10,170 nt of DNA from an uncultured Opitutia bacterium (GTDB lineage Bacteria > Verrucomicrobiota > Verrucomicrobiia > Opitutales > JABJCN01). The position numbers and the translations under genes were made by a program. The stretch is from assembly GCA_913046175.1 (NCBI GenBank), contig CAJWSN010000035.1:1-10170 (forward strand), given 5' to 3'. Of this stretch, positions 1 to 5,689 are shown in pieces. The first letter of the stretch is position 1, and the number at the start of each line of letters is the position of its first letter. The notes below the pieces were generated by a model. That model searched no databases and was not told the DNA's origin. It worked only from the letters and a program-made list of their open reading frames with translations.

Positions 1-51
1 CGGAAAAATTGCCAAGAGAAAAAGGCTGTATGTAACTCGCTTGAACATCAT
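1..51 (-). CDS. N-terminus of exported protein, probably FlgA (cut by window edge)
   Basis: An open frame starts with two consecutive ATG codons (49-51 and 46-48) and runs for 17 codons to the window edge without a stop. It reads MMFKRVTYSLFLLAIFP: two basic residues followed by a hydrophobic stretch, the beginning of a Sec signal peptide. It starts 7 nt after the flgG stop codon on the same strand, so it is very likely co-transcribed with flgF and flgG. In many Gram-negative flagellar clusters flgF-flgG is followed by flgA (periplasmic P-ring assembly chaperone) and then flgH (L-ring lipoprotein); both are exported. No lipobox Cys is visible in the 17 residues. FlgA is inferred from position only. 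Confidence 0.55.
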   Translation of the reverse strand, partial: MMFKRVTYSLFLLAIFP

Positions 52-58
52 TTTATTC

Positions 59-847
59 TTATCGTTTCAAGTTGTTCACACGGCTCATCATCTCGTCAGA
101 GGTCTGAATTGACTTGGCATTTATTTCGTATGCCCTCTGGGCCACGATCATGTTGACCATTTCACCAACAACATTGACGTTGGACATCTCCAAGTAACCC
201 TGCTGGATAGAGCCGAACCCGTTCTCGCCGGGAAGTCCTGCCTCGGGAGGTCCACTTGCTGGCGTTTCCTGGTAAAGATTCCCGCCAAGACTCCTGAGTC
301 CACCCGGGTTACTGAAACGTGTCAGCTGGAACTGGCCGTTTTCCTGAATTGTTCCATCTCCAAGTTGAACACTGACAAGACCGGTGGGTGCAACGAAAAT
401 ACCTGTTGCCTCCGGTGGGAAATTATTCGGTCCATTAAGAATGGGAAGGCCTTCGCTGGTGGTGATTTCACCATTGGGGCCAATCTTGAAAGCTCCGTCC
501 CGTGTGTAGGAGGGTGTGCCGTCAGGACGCTCCACTTCAAAGAAGCCAATGCCATCGATGGCAAAGTCCATCTTTTCACTGGTCTGGGTCAGGTTGCCCT
601 GACTAAAGACCCGAGCGGTGGACACCACCTTGGTTCCATTGCCCATCTCGATGCCCGTGGGCACAATATTGCCAGCCCCGGTCTCCCCACCAACAGGTCG
701 GGGATTCTGGTAGAGCAAGTCCTGGAACTCGATCTTACTCTTTTTGAAGCCGGAAGTGTTCACATTGGCGATGTTGTTGGCGATGGTATTCAGGCTCAAT
801 TGCTGAGCCTCCATCCCTGTGGCGCCTGAATAGAGTGAGAGATTCAT
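59..847 (-). CDS. flgG: Flagellar distal rod protein FlgG
   Basis: FlgG forms the distal rod, the drive shaft crossing the periplasm, and is exported by the flagellar type III system. The 262-residue product matches the usual length (about 260). The N-terminal rod-family motif is clear: residues 1-40 contain the GATGMEAQQ and NNIANVNTSGFKK blocks, followed by DLLYQNPRP. The QNPRPVGGETGAG stretch and following residues (about 47-75) occupy the place of the FlgG-specific segment that makes the rod rigid. GNLTQTSEKMDFAIDGIGFF and the TRDGAF block follow. The C-terminus (about 220-260) carries SNVNVVGEMVNMI and QRAYEINAKSIQTSDEMM, the conserved D0 helix. The ATG start is fixed by the conserved N-terminus; no clear Shine-Dalgarno precedes it. 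It lies 33 nt after flgF and 7 nt before the next gene. Confidence 0.96.
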   Translation of the reverse strand: MNLSLYSGATGMEAQQLSLNTIANNIANVNTSGFKKSKIEFQDLLYQNPRPVGGETGAGNIVPTGIEMGNGTKVVSTARVFSQGNLTQTSEKMDFAIDGIGFFEVERPDGTPSYTRDGAFKIGPNGEITTSEGLPILNGPNNFPPEATGIFVAPTGLVSVQLGDGTIQENGQFQLTRFSNPGGLRSLGGNLYQETPASGPPEAGLPGENGFGSIQQGYLEMSNVNVVGEMVNMIVAQRAYEINAKSIQTSDEMMSRVNNLKR

Positions 848-880
848 GATATGATCGTTTTTTCTTGTTTAATGAAATCC

Positions 881-1624
881 TTAACTAATTTGACCAAGCG
901 TGGTAATGGCTTTACCGAACAATTGATCATATTGCTGGATCATCTTGTGATTGGCCTCGTGGATTCGTGACAACGAGATCATGTTGACCATCTCCCTCAA
1001 CGGGTTGACATTACTGTTTTCCAGAAATCCTTGTAGAATCTTGGTCTCTTCGACCTGCGCCGGTTCCTGGCCGGCTGCCATAAACCCACCATTGACCCGG
1101 CGGAGATTCTGCGGGTCATCAAAGTTCTGCACGAGAACGCGACCCGTCAGGGTATTGCCCTGATAAACCTCCCCGCCTTTGTTCACGGTGAACTGGCCCA
1201 GGGAGGGGATGACTTGAATCCGACCGTTTTCCCCCTGTAGCACATGTCCCAAACTGTTAACCAGGACTCCCTCGGAATTGACCATGAACTGGCCATCACG
1301 GGTGAAAATTGAATCACCCTCAGCTGTTTCCATTTCAAAGAACCCTTCTCCCTCTATAGTAAGGTCCTGGGGATTGTTGGTCTGCTTTATTTCACCTTGG
1401 CGAAACGTGACCTTCCCATTTATAAAAGGAAACTGGGCTGAAATTCCGGGATGGAACTCACTCAATGTCTCCTTGGGAAGCTTGGCCACCCGAATAGACT
1501 CAAAGCTGGCATCGGTCTTCTTAAAACCGGCGACCGAACTGGTGGCGATATTGTGGGCCGTAATGTCCTGCCACTGTTCAACCGAGCGAAGGGCACTGGC
1601 ATTCTGATAAACTGAAATATTCAC
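881..1624 (-). CDS. flgF: Flagellar proximal rod protein FlgF
   Basis: FlgF is a proximal rod subunit below FlgG. The 247-residue product is a normal length for FlgF and shares the rod/hook family architecture: N-terminal MNISVYQNASALRSVEQW with NIATSSVAGFKK (residues 1-36), central EGEGFFE and TRDGQF blocks (about 90-115), and a C-terminal helix with NSNVNPLREMVNMI (about 203-216). It lacks the FlgG-specific segment and is clearly distinct from the FlgG downstream. The start is GTG (1622-1624). No in-frame ATG lies between it and an in-frame TGA upstream, and the conserved N-terminus begins exactly there. No Shine-Dalgarno is seen. A sigma-54-like promoter places the transcription start at or next to this GTG, so the message may be leaderless. 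It is first gene of the flgF-flgG-(flgA) unit. Confidence 0.93.
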   Translation of the reverse strand: MNISVYQNASALRSVEQWQDITAHNIATSSVAGFKKTDASFESIRVAKLPKETLSEFHPGISAQFPFINGKVTFRQGEIKQTNNPQDLTIEGEGFFEMETAEGDSIFTRDGQFMVNSEGVLVNSLGHVLQGENGRIQVIPSLGQFTVNKGGEVYQGNTLTGRVLVQNFDDPQNLRRVNGGFMAAGQEPAQVEETKILQGFLENSNVNPLREMVNMISLSRIHEANHKMIQQYDQLFGKAITTLGQIS

Positions 1625-1635
1625 GCATCGCTCAA

Positions 1636-1652
1636 AGCAAGCGAGATGCCAA
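1636..1652 (-). promoter_or_regulatory. Sigma-54 (RpoN) type -24/-12 promoter for flgF
   Basis: Reading the minus strand from 1652 to 1636 gives TTGGCATCTCGCTTGCT. It has the invariant GG (1650-1649) and GC (1638-1637) separated by exactly 10 nt, with TTGGCA in the -24 element and TTGCT in the -12 element. The known consensus is YTGGCACGrNNNTTGCW. It points into flgF. Counting the C of the GC as -12 puts +1 at about 1625, directly beside the GTG start at 1624. A second, stronger match upstream of flhA in the same window supports real RpoN control. Confidence 0.6.
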
Positions 1653-1710
1653 TTTCATGAACCCCTCTTCAAACCCGCTTCCTTATTGGAAACTTTTCTT
1701 CGTAGGAATT

Positions 1711-1732
1711 TTTTTCCCATTAAGGGGATAAA
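1711..1732. promoter_or_regulatory. 22-bp near-palindrome, candidate activator (enhancer) site
   Basis: The segment consists of TTTTTCCCA, a central TTAA (1720-1723) and GGGGATAAA. Nine of the eleven base pairs of the dyad match; the mismatches are 1719/1724 and 1714/1729. It lies in the 180-bp gap between the divergent flgF and M50-like genes, about 85-110 bp upstream of the predicted sigma-54 start for flgF. Enhancer sites for sigma-54 activators usually sit about 80-150 bp upstream. It could equally serve the plus-strand gene or be chance in an A/T-rich gap. The function is inferred. Confidence 0.3.
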
Positions 1733-1804
1733 GCAATTTTTTCCTTTCTCCAAAGGCTGGCTTTTGCAGATAATGAAGACTTTAAGAATGAATAATCAAG
1801 ACTC

Positions 1805-2356
1805 ATGGAAATCAACCCGATAGATTTTCTGGTAGGATTCATCCTATTCAACCTGGCTCTAAAAGTGGTCTATCCTCTCAGTGGTCTTCTTCATGAACTG
1901 GGGCATGCACTTCCCAGCCTTCTACTGACAAAGGACCCTGTCAGAATCCGGCTTGGGAATTCTACAGACAAGCCCACAATTAAACTGGGTCGCCTTGAAA
2001 TCTGCCTGGGACCAACCACCAGTTTTTGGGGAAGTTGTGAATTCACCTCGGAAGGCATGTCGACAGCTCGATTAATCATTATCACCCTTGGTGGTCCCCT
2101 GACCTCCTTATGCCTGGGAGCTCTGTTTCTTGGGTGGATGTTCACCTCAACCCTGCCATGGGAAATCCGTCTCGTGACTGCAGTTCTCTTCTATGCGAAC
2201 TGCCGGATTCTACTTGTTTCAATCATTCCGCAAACCTTTCGCGCACCAAATCCCCATTCCCAAGGGGTGAGCGACGGATTGAAAATCCTGAATTTGCTTT
2301 CAGGCGAAAAAAACGGGCGCGGCGACCCTGATCAAGACAACAAACCGGTCGAGTAG
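1805..2356 (+). CDS. M50-like (site-2 protease-like) membrane metallopeptidase
   Basis: This 183-residue hydrophobic protein is the only plus-strand gene. A first membrane segment (about 7-29) runs into HELGH (His30, Glu31, His34), the HExxH zinc motif, lying within the membrane as in M50 intramembrane proteases. A GGPLTSL block (96-102) starts a second hydrophobic segment (about 90-113) and resembles the conserved GP motif of the family. A third segment follows (about 119-142), and SDG (Asp157) is a plausible third zinc ligand corresponding to the NPxxxxDG-type motif. There is no PDZ domain, so it would be a minimal M50B type. The ATG is the only reasonable start, since an in-frame stop lies 10-12 nt upstream; the Shine-Dalgarno is weak. 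It diverges from flgF and converges with the acidic protein gene, with 5 bp between stops. The substrate is unknown and activity is inferred from motifs. Confidence 0.75.
   Translation: MEINPIDFLVGFILFNLALKVVYPLSGLLHELGHALPSLLLTKDPVRIRLGNSTDKPTIKLGRLEICLGPTTSFWGSCEFTSEGMSTARLIIITLGGPLTSLCLGALFLGWMFTSTLPWEIRLVTAVLFYANCRILLVSIIPQTFRAPNPHSQGVSDGLKILNLLSGEKNGRGDPDQDNKPVE
2307..2328 (-). terminator. Weak candidate rho-independent terminator for the flhA-to-motB operon
   Basis: On the minus strand, 34-55 nt beyond the stop codon at 2362, GGGT, a 6-nt loop and GCCC form a short stem (2328-2315, one G-U pair). One G and a run of seven T (2313-2307) follow. The stem has only four pairs, so it is weak. 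It lies inside the 3' end of the convergent M50-like gene, which is expected for a terminator between genes with only 5 bp between stops. Confidence 0.25.
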
Positions 2357-2361
2357 ATCGA

Positions 2362-2829
2362 TCAGTACTCGCACTTAAGCTCCAGAATCTTGTCAGGAGC
2401 CAGATGCACGATGATCTTGGTCACAGTGCCATCTTCAGAAACAACCTCCACCTTGGGGCCTTCGACCTCTTCAAATACGATTTCACTGGCTTGCTCGGAT
2501 TCAGGCTGAACGGGGGTATCAACCTCCGCTGCTTGACCTGAATCGTCAGATGGTTGGTCAGAATCCGGGGTCGGGGCTACTTCATCAGGGCTGGATTCTG
2601 TCTCCACTTCAGGAGTCTCCTGTGGTTCTCCTTCATCCTGTTGCTTTTCCCCGGCTTCGACCTCTTCCTCCCCAGAATTTTCCAACGACGTCTCAGCCGC
2701 AGTTTCCAGGGAGGAGTCTGCATCACCCTCAAGAGGAGGGTTCTCAGAGTCATCCTTCTGAAGGAACGGATGAAAATTCTGCGGGGTTTCATCCGTTGCC
2801 AGGGCCGTGTCCTTGAGAAAGCTATCCAT
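2362..2829 (-). CDS. Acidic low-complexity protein of unknown function, coupled to motB
   Basis: I do not recognise this 155-residue protein. Residues about 20-115 are dominated by Glu, Asp, Ser, Pro and Gln with hardly any hydrophobic or basic residues, so this part is almost certainly disordered and strongly negative. The last 40 residues (about 116-155) look folded: alternating hydrophobics with VEVVSEDGTVTKIIVHL and ending in LELKCEY, compatible with a small beta-sheet unit. There is no signal peptide or membrane segment, so it is probably cytoplasmic. The ATG is 2 nt after the motB stop, so translation is probably coupled to motB; it is the last gene of the operon. Disorder recalls FlgM and FliK, but neither the helical sigma-binding end of FlgM nor a full FliK C-terminal domain is present. 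A stator- or secretion-related role is only a guess from position. Confidence 0.7.
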   Translation of the reverse strand: MDSFLKDTALATDETPQNFHPFLQKDDSENPPLEGDADSSLETAAETSLENSGEEEVEAGEKQQDEGEPQETPEVETESSPDEVAPTPDSDQPSDDSGQAAEVDTPVQPESEQASEIVFEEVEGPKVEVVSEDGTVTKIIVHLAPDKILELKCEY

Positions 2830-2831
2830 GT

Positions 2832-3599
2832 CTAGAAAAGATCGGGTCGCAAGGTGTTGTCCTTGTCGAATACGATGCTGAGTTCAAGCCTCTGATTCTT
2901 ACGGGCCTTGGGGTTTGCAGGAGTTGCAGGAGTTGAATCGCCAAAGCTGGTCAATTGCTCAACCTTGCCAGGATCCAAGCCATACTTGACGAGCTCCCTG
3001 CGTGTATTGTCAGTCTGCAAACTTGTTGCAGCAAAAGCATCGCCATCCTGGCTGTCAAAGGTATGCGCATCAATACGAACCCTCATGTCAAAACGATCAA
3101 GGAGCCAAGCCATGTTCTTCATGACCGTCCCCCCCCATTCTGTGAACTGCCCGTTCTGTCCGGTGAAAATGGGATATCGATCGTTGTCAAAAAGGGTGAT
3201 TCGCAGGCTATCCTGTTCTATCTTAATCTTTATGCGCTCATTGGGGTCCGGCTCCTCAAGATTCAGGAGTTTATAGAACTGCATTGCCATCTGCTCAAGA
3301 ACCTTGTACTGGATTGTATCCCGCGGTTGATCCTCATTTGGGAGCACACTTTCTTCATAGCCGATGACTTGGTTTACGATACTTCCTGTTCGCGTTTCAG
3401 GCTGCTTAATAGGATCGGCTGGGGTATAACCAAACAAGTAGGAATCCTTAAAATAACGCGTGGTTGCGAATACCTCATCCGTCTTCATGGTCGTGATCCA
3501 TAGCACAAGGAAAAGGGCCATCATGCCAGTCACAAAATCCCCATACGCAACCTTCCACGCACCACCGGCAAAAAGAATGGTCTTTGCTTTGCGCTTCAT
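2832..3599 (-). CDS. motB: Flagellar motor stator protein MotB
   Basis: MotB is the peptidoglycan-anchored stator subunit that carries the proton-accepting Asp. From the ATG at 3597-3599 the product has 255 residues. GGAWKVAYGDFVTGMMALF (12-30) is the MotB signature, with Asp21 the ion-binding residue, and one membrane helix (about 21-38) follows. The C-terminal OmpA-like domain (about 125-245) aligns with E. coli MotB (RRELVKYGLDPGKV, RKNQRLEL). Its usual GHTD reads AHTF, and the Arg of the LSxxRA motif aligns with Gln, so the residues known to bind peptidoglycan are not standard. The frame stays open 18 codons further to a TTG at 3651-3653, only 3 nt after motA; I prefer the ATG because MotB proteins begin shortly before GGAWKVAY. 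No good Shine-Dalgarno marks either. A tandem 9-bp repeat (2915-2932) adds a TPATPA stretch. Confidence 0.92.
   Translation of the reverse strand: MKRKAKTILFAGGAWKVAYGDFVTGMMALFLVLWITTMKTDEVFATTRYFKDSYLFGYTPADPIKQPETRTGSIVNQVIGYEESVLPNEDQPRDTIQYKVLEQMAMQFYKLLNLEEPDPNERIKIKIEQDSLRITLFDNDRYPIFTGQNGQFTEWGGTVMKNMAWLLDRFDMRVRIDAHTFDSQDGDAFAATSLQTDNTRRELVKYGLDPGKVEQLTSFGDSTPATPANPKARKNQRLELSIVFDKDNTLRPDLF
3129..3136. repeat. C8/G8 homopolymer inside motB
   Basis: Eight consecutive C on the plus strand (G8 in the coding sense) encode the end of Trp155 and Gly156-Gly157 of MotB. A one-base slip would shift the frame before most of the OmpA-like domain. See the finding on homopolymer runs. Confidence 0.6.
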
Positions 3600-3656
3600 G
3601 CCAGAACTTGCTTTTGAAGGTTGGAGAGAGAGGGTGAAAATGATTTTCAGCAAACC

Positions 3657-4526
3657 CTAATTGGCCTGCTTGACGCTCTTGATGATCTCCTCAAGTTCGT
3701 CCCCTGTGGGTTGAATCTTTTCGGTCAATGCACGGCGCGCCACATCCACCGCCATGGCCGGGGCAAGCCCCTTGGCAAAGCTGGCAATGGAAACCCGTAT
3801 AATATCATAATAAAGGAAGGAAGCCGCATTATTGTGCCCGATCAAGGTACCCACGGGTCCGAACAGGGCGTAAGCTGAAAAAATCCCGAGAAATGTCCCA
3901 CTGAGTGCAGCTGAGATTTTTTTTGAAATGACCGTGGGGTCCGAAAGGTCCGACATGGTATTGATAACACCCATGAGAGCTGCCACAATTCCCACGCCAG
4001 GCATCGAGTCCATGAGGTACATCATGGTATCAACGGAGTTTTTAGCCTCGGTCTTCCTTGCGTTCAACTCGGTGACCAAAATCGCCTCAATCTGATCCGG
4101 TTTAATTTTGCCATCCACCAAGGGTCTCAAGGCAGAACAGAGAAAGTCGACTGCTCCGGGATCAGCGAGAAAAGTTGGGTATTTTGAAAAAATGGCACTC
4201 TTTTCCGGATCCGATATGTGCTCATCCATGGCGATATAGCCTTTGCGACGACCAACCTGGAGGACTTCATAAAGCAACTTGAGAAGGTCATTGAAGCGTT
4301 CCTGGCTCGAATCAACCCCCTTGACCGCAATCAAGAGGTCCTTAAGCAGACGCATCAGGACGGGAAATGGACTGGAGATGAGAATAATGGAGAGGGCGAT
4401 ACCGACAATAATGATGATTTCACCTTGGTGAAACAACTGTCCGATCTTGCCGCCACCGAGAATAAACCCCCAGCCAGTCGCACCACATGCGATAATTAAT
4501 CCTACGATAAGCAGTATAGCTGACAT
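3657..4526 (-). CDS. motA: Flagellar motor stator protein MotA
   Basis: MotA forms the ring of the stator that surrounds MotB and pushes on FliG. The 289-residue length is typical of the longer E. coli-type MotA. There are two N-terminal membrane helices (about 3-22, 35-53), a cytoplasmic domain (about 55-170) and two C-terminal helices (about 172-192, 206-230). Pro176 in DSMPGVGIVAALMG and Pro224 in ALFGPVGTL correspond to the functional prolines P173 and P222 of E. coli. Arg93/Arg94 fit R90. The residue aligned with E98 is Asp101, followed by Glu102, so the FliG-contact charge is kept but shifted or conservatively changed. SKYPTFLADP matches the family. It starts 13 nt after fliA with a short AGG as possible ribosome site, and ends 57 nt before the preferred motB ATG. 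An A8 run in the coding sense lies at 3917-3924. Confidence 0.95.
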   Translation of the reverse strand: MSAILLIVGLIIACGATGWGFILGGGKIGQLFHQGEIIIIVGIALSIILISSPFPVLMRLLKDLLIAVKGVDSSQERFNDLLKLLYEVLQVGRRKGYIAMDEHISDPEKSAIFSKYPTFLADPGAVDFLCSALRPLVDGKIKPDQIEAILVTELNARKTEAKNSVDTMMYLMDSMPGVGIVAALMGVINTMSDLSDPTVISKKISAALSGTFLGIFSAYALFGPVGTLIGHNNAASFLYYDIIRVSIASFAKGLAPAMAVDVARRALTEKIQPTGDELEEIIKSVKQAN

Positions 4527-4539
4527 TTGGTAGCCTGAT

Positions 4540-5337
4540 TTACGGTTTTTTGGAGAGGGATTGGAAGTAGGTTTGTAATCCTAGAACGGTGTGAGTCAAT
4601 ATCTGAGAAATGCGACCTTCAGAAAGACTGAACACCTGAGCTATTTCCTTCAAGCGCATATCCTCATAATAATACATGGTCAAAATCTTCCTGGAATCTT
4701 CCGGTAAATGGGTAATCCTCTCCCGTAGCAACTCGATAATTTCGTGATTTTCACAAATATCCCGGGAATTCTGTTCGGTGGCATCACTTACAACCTCCTC
4801 CAGACCGGTGACTGCGTCCCCATCGGCATTGGGAACCCCGGCGGCATCAAGTGAAAGAATGGTGATAGGCTGCACCTCATTCAATAGTTGTGCGTACTCC
4901 CCGGTTGTCAGACCCAATTCACCGCGCACCTCCTCCTCCTCGGGCGGACGGCGCAGGCGAGCCTCCATCTCCTCCAGGGTTCGGCGAAGTTTTTTTGCCT
5001 TGGCACGGCTGCCCCTTGACATGGGGTCCAAACGACGGAGTTCATCCAGCAGGGTTCCACGGATTCGCAGGGAGGCATAACTGCCCAAAGTTGTGTTCTT
5101 CTCAGGCTGAAAATGGTTGATTGCAGTAATGAGGCCCTTGAGCCCCAGGCTATACAAGTCTTCACTTCTTGTAGTCTCCGGGAAAAACGGTCGCATTTTC
5201 CCCACAAGAGATTTGACCAGCGGCAAATACTGTTCCACCAATTCCGTCATATCCTTACGGTAAACATCCACTTGACGGTTCCTGCCCCGGCGTTGACCGG
5301 ACTGGGACGGACGTTTTCCTGTAAGTGTTGCACCCAT
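4540..5337 (-). CDS. fliA: RNA polymerase sigma factor FliA (sigma-28 / WhiG family)
   Basis: This alternative sigma factor directs transcription of late flagellar genes. The 265-residue product has region 2 (about 30-108) with EDLYSLGLKGLITAI and RIRGTLLDELRRLDPMSR, the latter nearly matching the FliA -10 recognition stretch. Region 3 follows (about 112-165), then a Glu-rich linker and region 4 (about 205-258) with the helix-turn-helix LKEIAQVFSLSEGRISQIL. The length is slightly over the enterobacterial FliA (about 240) because of a basic N-terminal extension (residues 1-29) and a longer linker before region 4. The ATG start is 28 nt after the preceding orf; there is no clear Shine-Dalgarno, and Met30 is a less likely alternative start. 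Neighbouring motA is 13 nt downstream. No FlgM anti-sigma gene is seen in the window. Its expression is inferred to depend on the sigma-54 promoter in front of flhA. Confidence 0.93.
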   Translation of the reverse strand: MGATLTGKRPSQSGQRRGRNRQVDVYRKDMTELVEQYLPLVKSLVGKMRPFFPETTRSEDLYSLGLKGLITAINHFQPEKNTTLGSYASLRIRGTLLDELRRLDPMSRGSRAKAKKLRRTLEEMEARLRRPPEEEEVRGELGLTTGEYAQLLNEVQPITILSLDAAGVPNADGDAVTGLEEVVSDATEQNSRDICENHEIIELLRERITHLPEDSRKILTMYYYEDMRLKEIAQVFSLSEGRISQILTHTVLGLQTYFQSLSKKP

Positions 5338-5365
5338 GGATATCTAGTAAATTCGGGGTTCCGGT

Positions 5366-5668
5366 TCAGCCATTTTCCATTGCGGCAATTTTATTATCAG
5401 GCAGGGTCTTCTCTCCAGACTCCTGGGATTCCTCCTCCTCAGGATGCGGAAGCTCGGGAAGTTCCTCGATGGTGGGAGCCATGGACACGGCACGCACCCT
5501 CAAAATAAAGCGTGTGGAAAACTTGGCAATAACCGAGCAGAACATACAGAGGATGAGCGATCTCCATAGCATGGGCATCATTTCCCCCCCGGTCATCAGC
5601 CCCGAAAAGAAAGGCAATGAGAATCCGAGCAGACCACCAATGTTAAAAGCAAATTCTTCGTTTTTCAT
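5366..5668 (-). CDS. Small two-helix membrane protein of unknown function between flhF and fliA
   Basis: I do not recognise this 100-residue protein. Two hydrophobic segments are visible: about residues 8-27 (FNIGGLLGFSLPFFSGLM) and 33-52 (MLWRSLILCMFCSVIAKF), joined by a short loop with TGGEMM. An Arg-containing stretch (RFILRVRAV) follows. The C-terminal 40 residues are acidic and Pro-rich (PELPHPEEEES) and probably disordered. By the positive-inside rule the tail is probably cytoplasmic and the protein a helical hairpin. It starts 21 nt after flhF and stops 28 nt before fliA, so it is inside the operon. Many FlhF-containing clusters carry flhG (fleN) between flhF and fliA; this protein has no P-loop and is not FlhG. 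A coding sense G7 run falls in the loop. It is real judging by its operon position and coherent composition. Confidence 0.72.
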   Translation of the reverse strand: MKNEEFAFNIGGLLGFSLPFFSGLMTGGEMMPMLWRSLILCMFCSVIAKFSTRFILRVRAVSMAPTIEELPELPHPEEEESQESGEKTLPDNKIAAMENG

Positions 5669-5689
5669 AGCTGTTTAAAATTCTGGTTT

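Noticed and set aside
365..829. 154-codon plus-strand open frame opposite flgG
   Set aside because: Antisense shadow of a confidently identified rod gene.
1625..1649. Inverted repeat GCAT-CGCT / AGCG-AG-ATGC just upstream of the flgF GTG, possible RNA hairpin hiding the start
   Set aside because: It coincides with the -24/-12 promoter and would mostly lie outside the mRNA; the stem has a 2-nt bulge.
1632..1658. Eight-codon upstream ORF (MKLASRLL) before flgF, preceded by an AGAGGGG Shine-Dalgarno-like stretch
   Set aside because: The same bases make a good sigma-54 promoter, and the predicted transcript starts after the ORF, so it would not be transcribed from that promoter. It becomes interesting only if a longer transcript is found.
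1755..1768. Plus-strand GG-N9-GC near-match to a sigma-54 promoter (AGGCTGGCTTTTGCA) before the M50-like gene
   Set aside because: The spacing between GG and GC is 9, one short of the strict 10, and the -24 element is poor.
1769..1774. GATAAT as a sigma-70 -10 element for the M50-like gene
   Set aside because: No convincing -35 hexamer at 16-18 bp; in A/T-rich sequence such a hexamer is common.
1779..1786. TAAAGTCT on the minus strand resembling a sigma-28 -35 box upstream of flgF
   Set aside because: No GCCGATAA-like -10 element at the required distance.
2550..2835. Plus-strand open frames opposite the acidic protein gene
   Set aside because: They are shadows produced by the Glu/Ser/Pro-rich codons of the minus-strand gene; no domain, ribosome site or coherent composition.
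3600..3653. Extended motB start at TTG (18 extra residues)
   Set aside because: The extra residues do not resemble MotB, no ribosome site supports the TTG, and the ATG at 3597-3599 gives the usual N-terminus.
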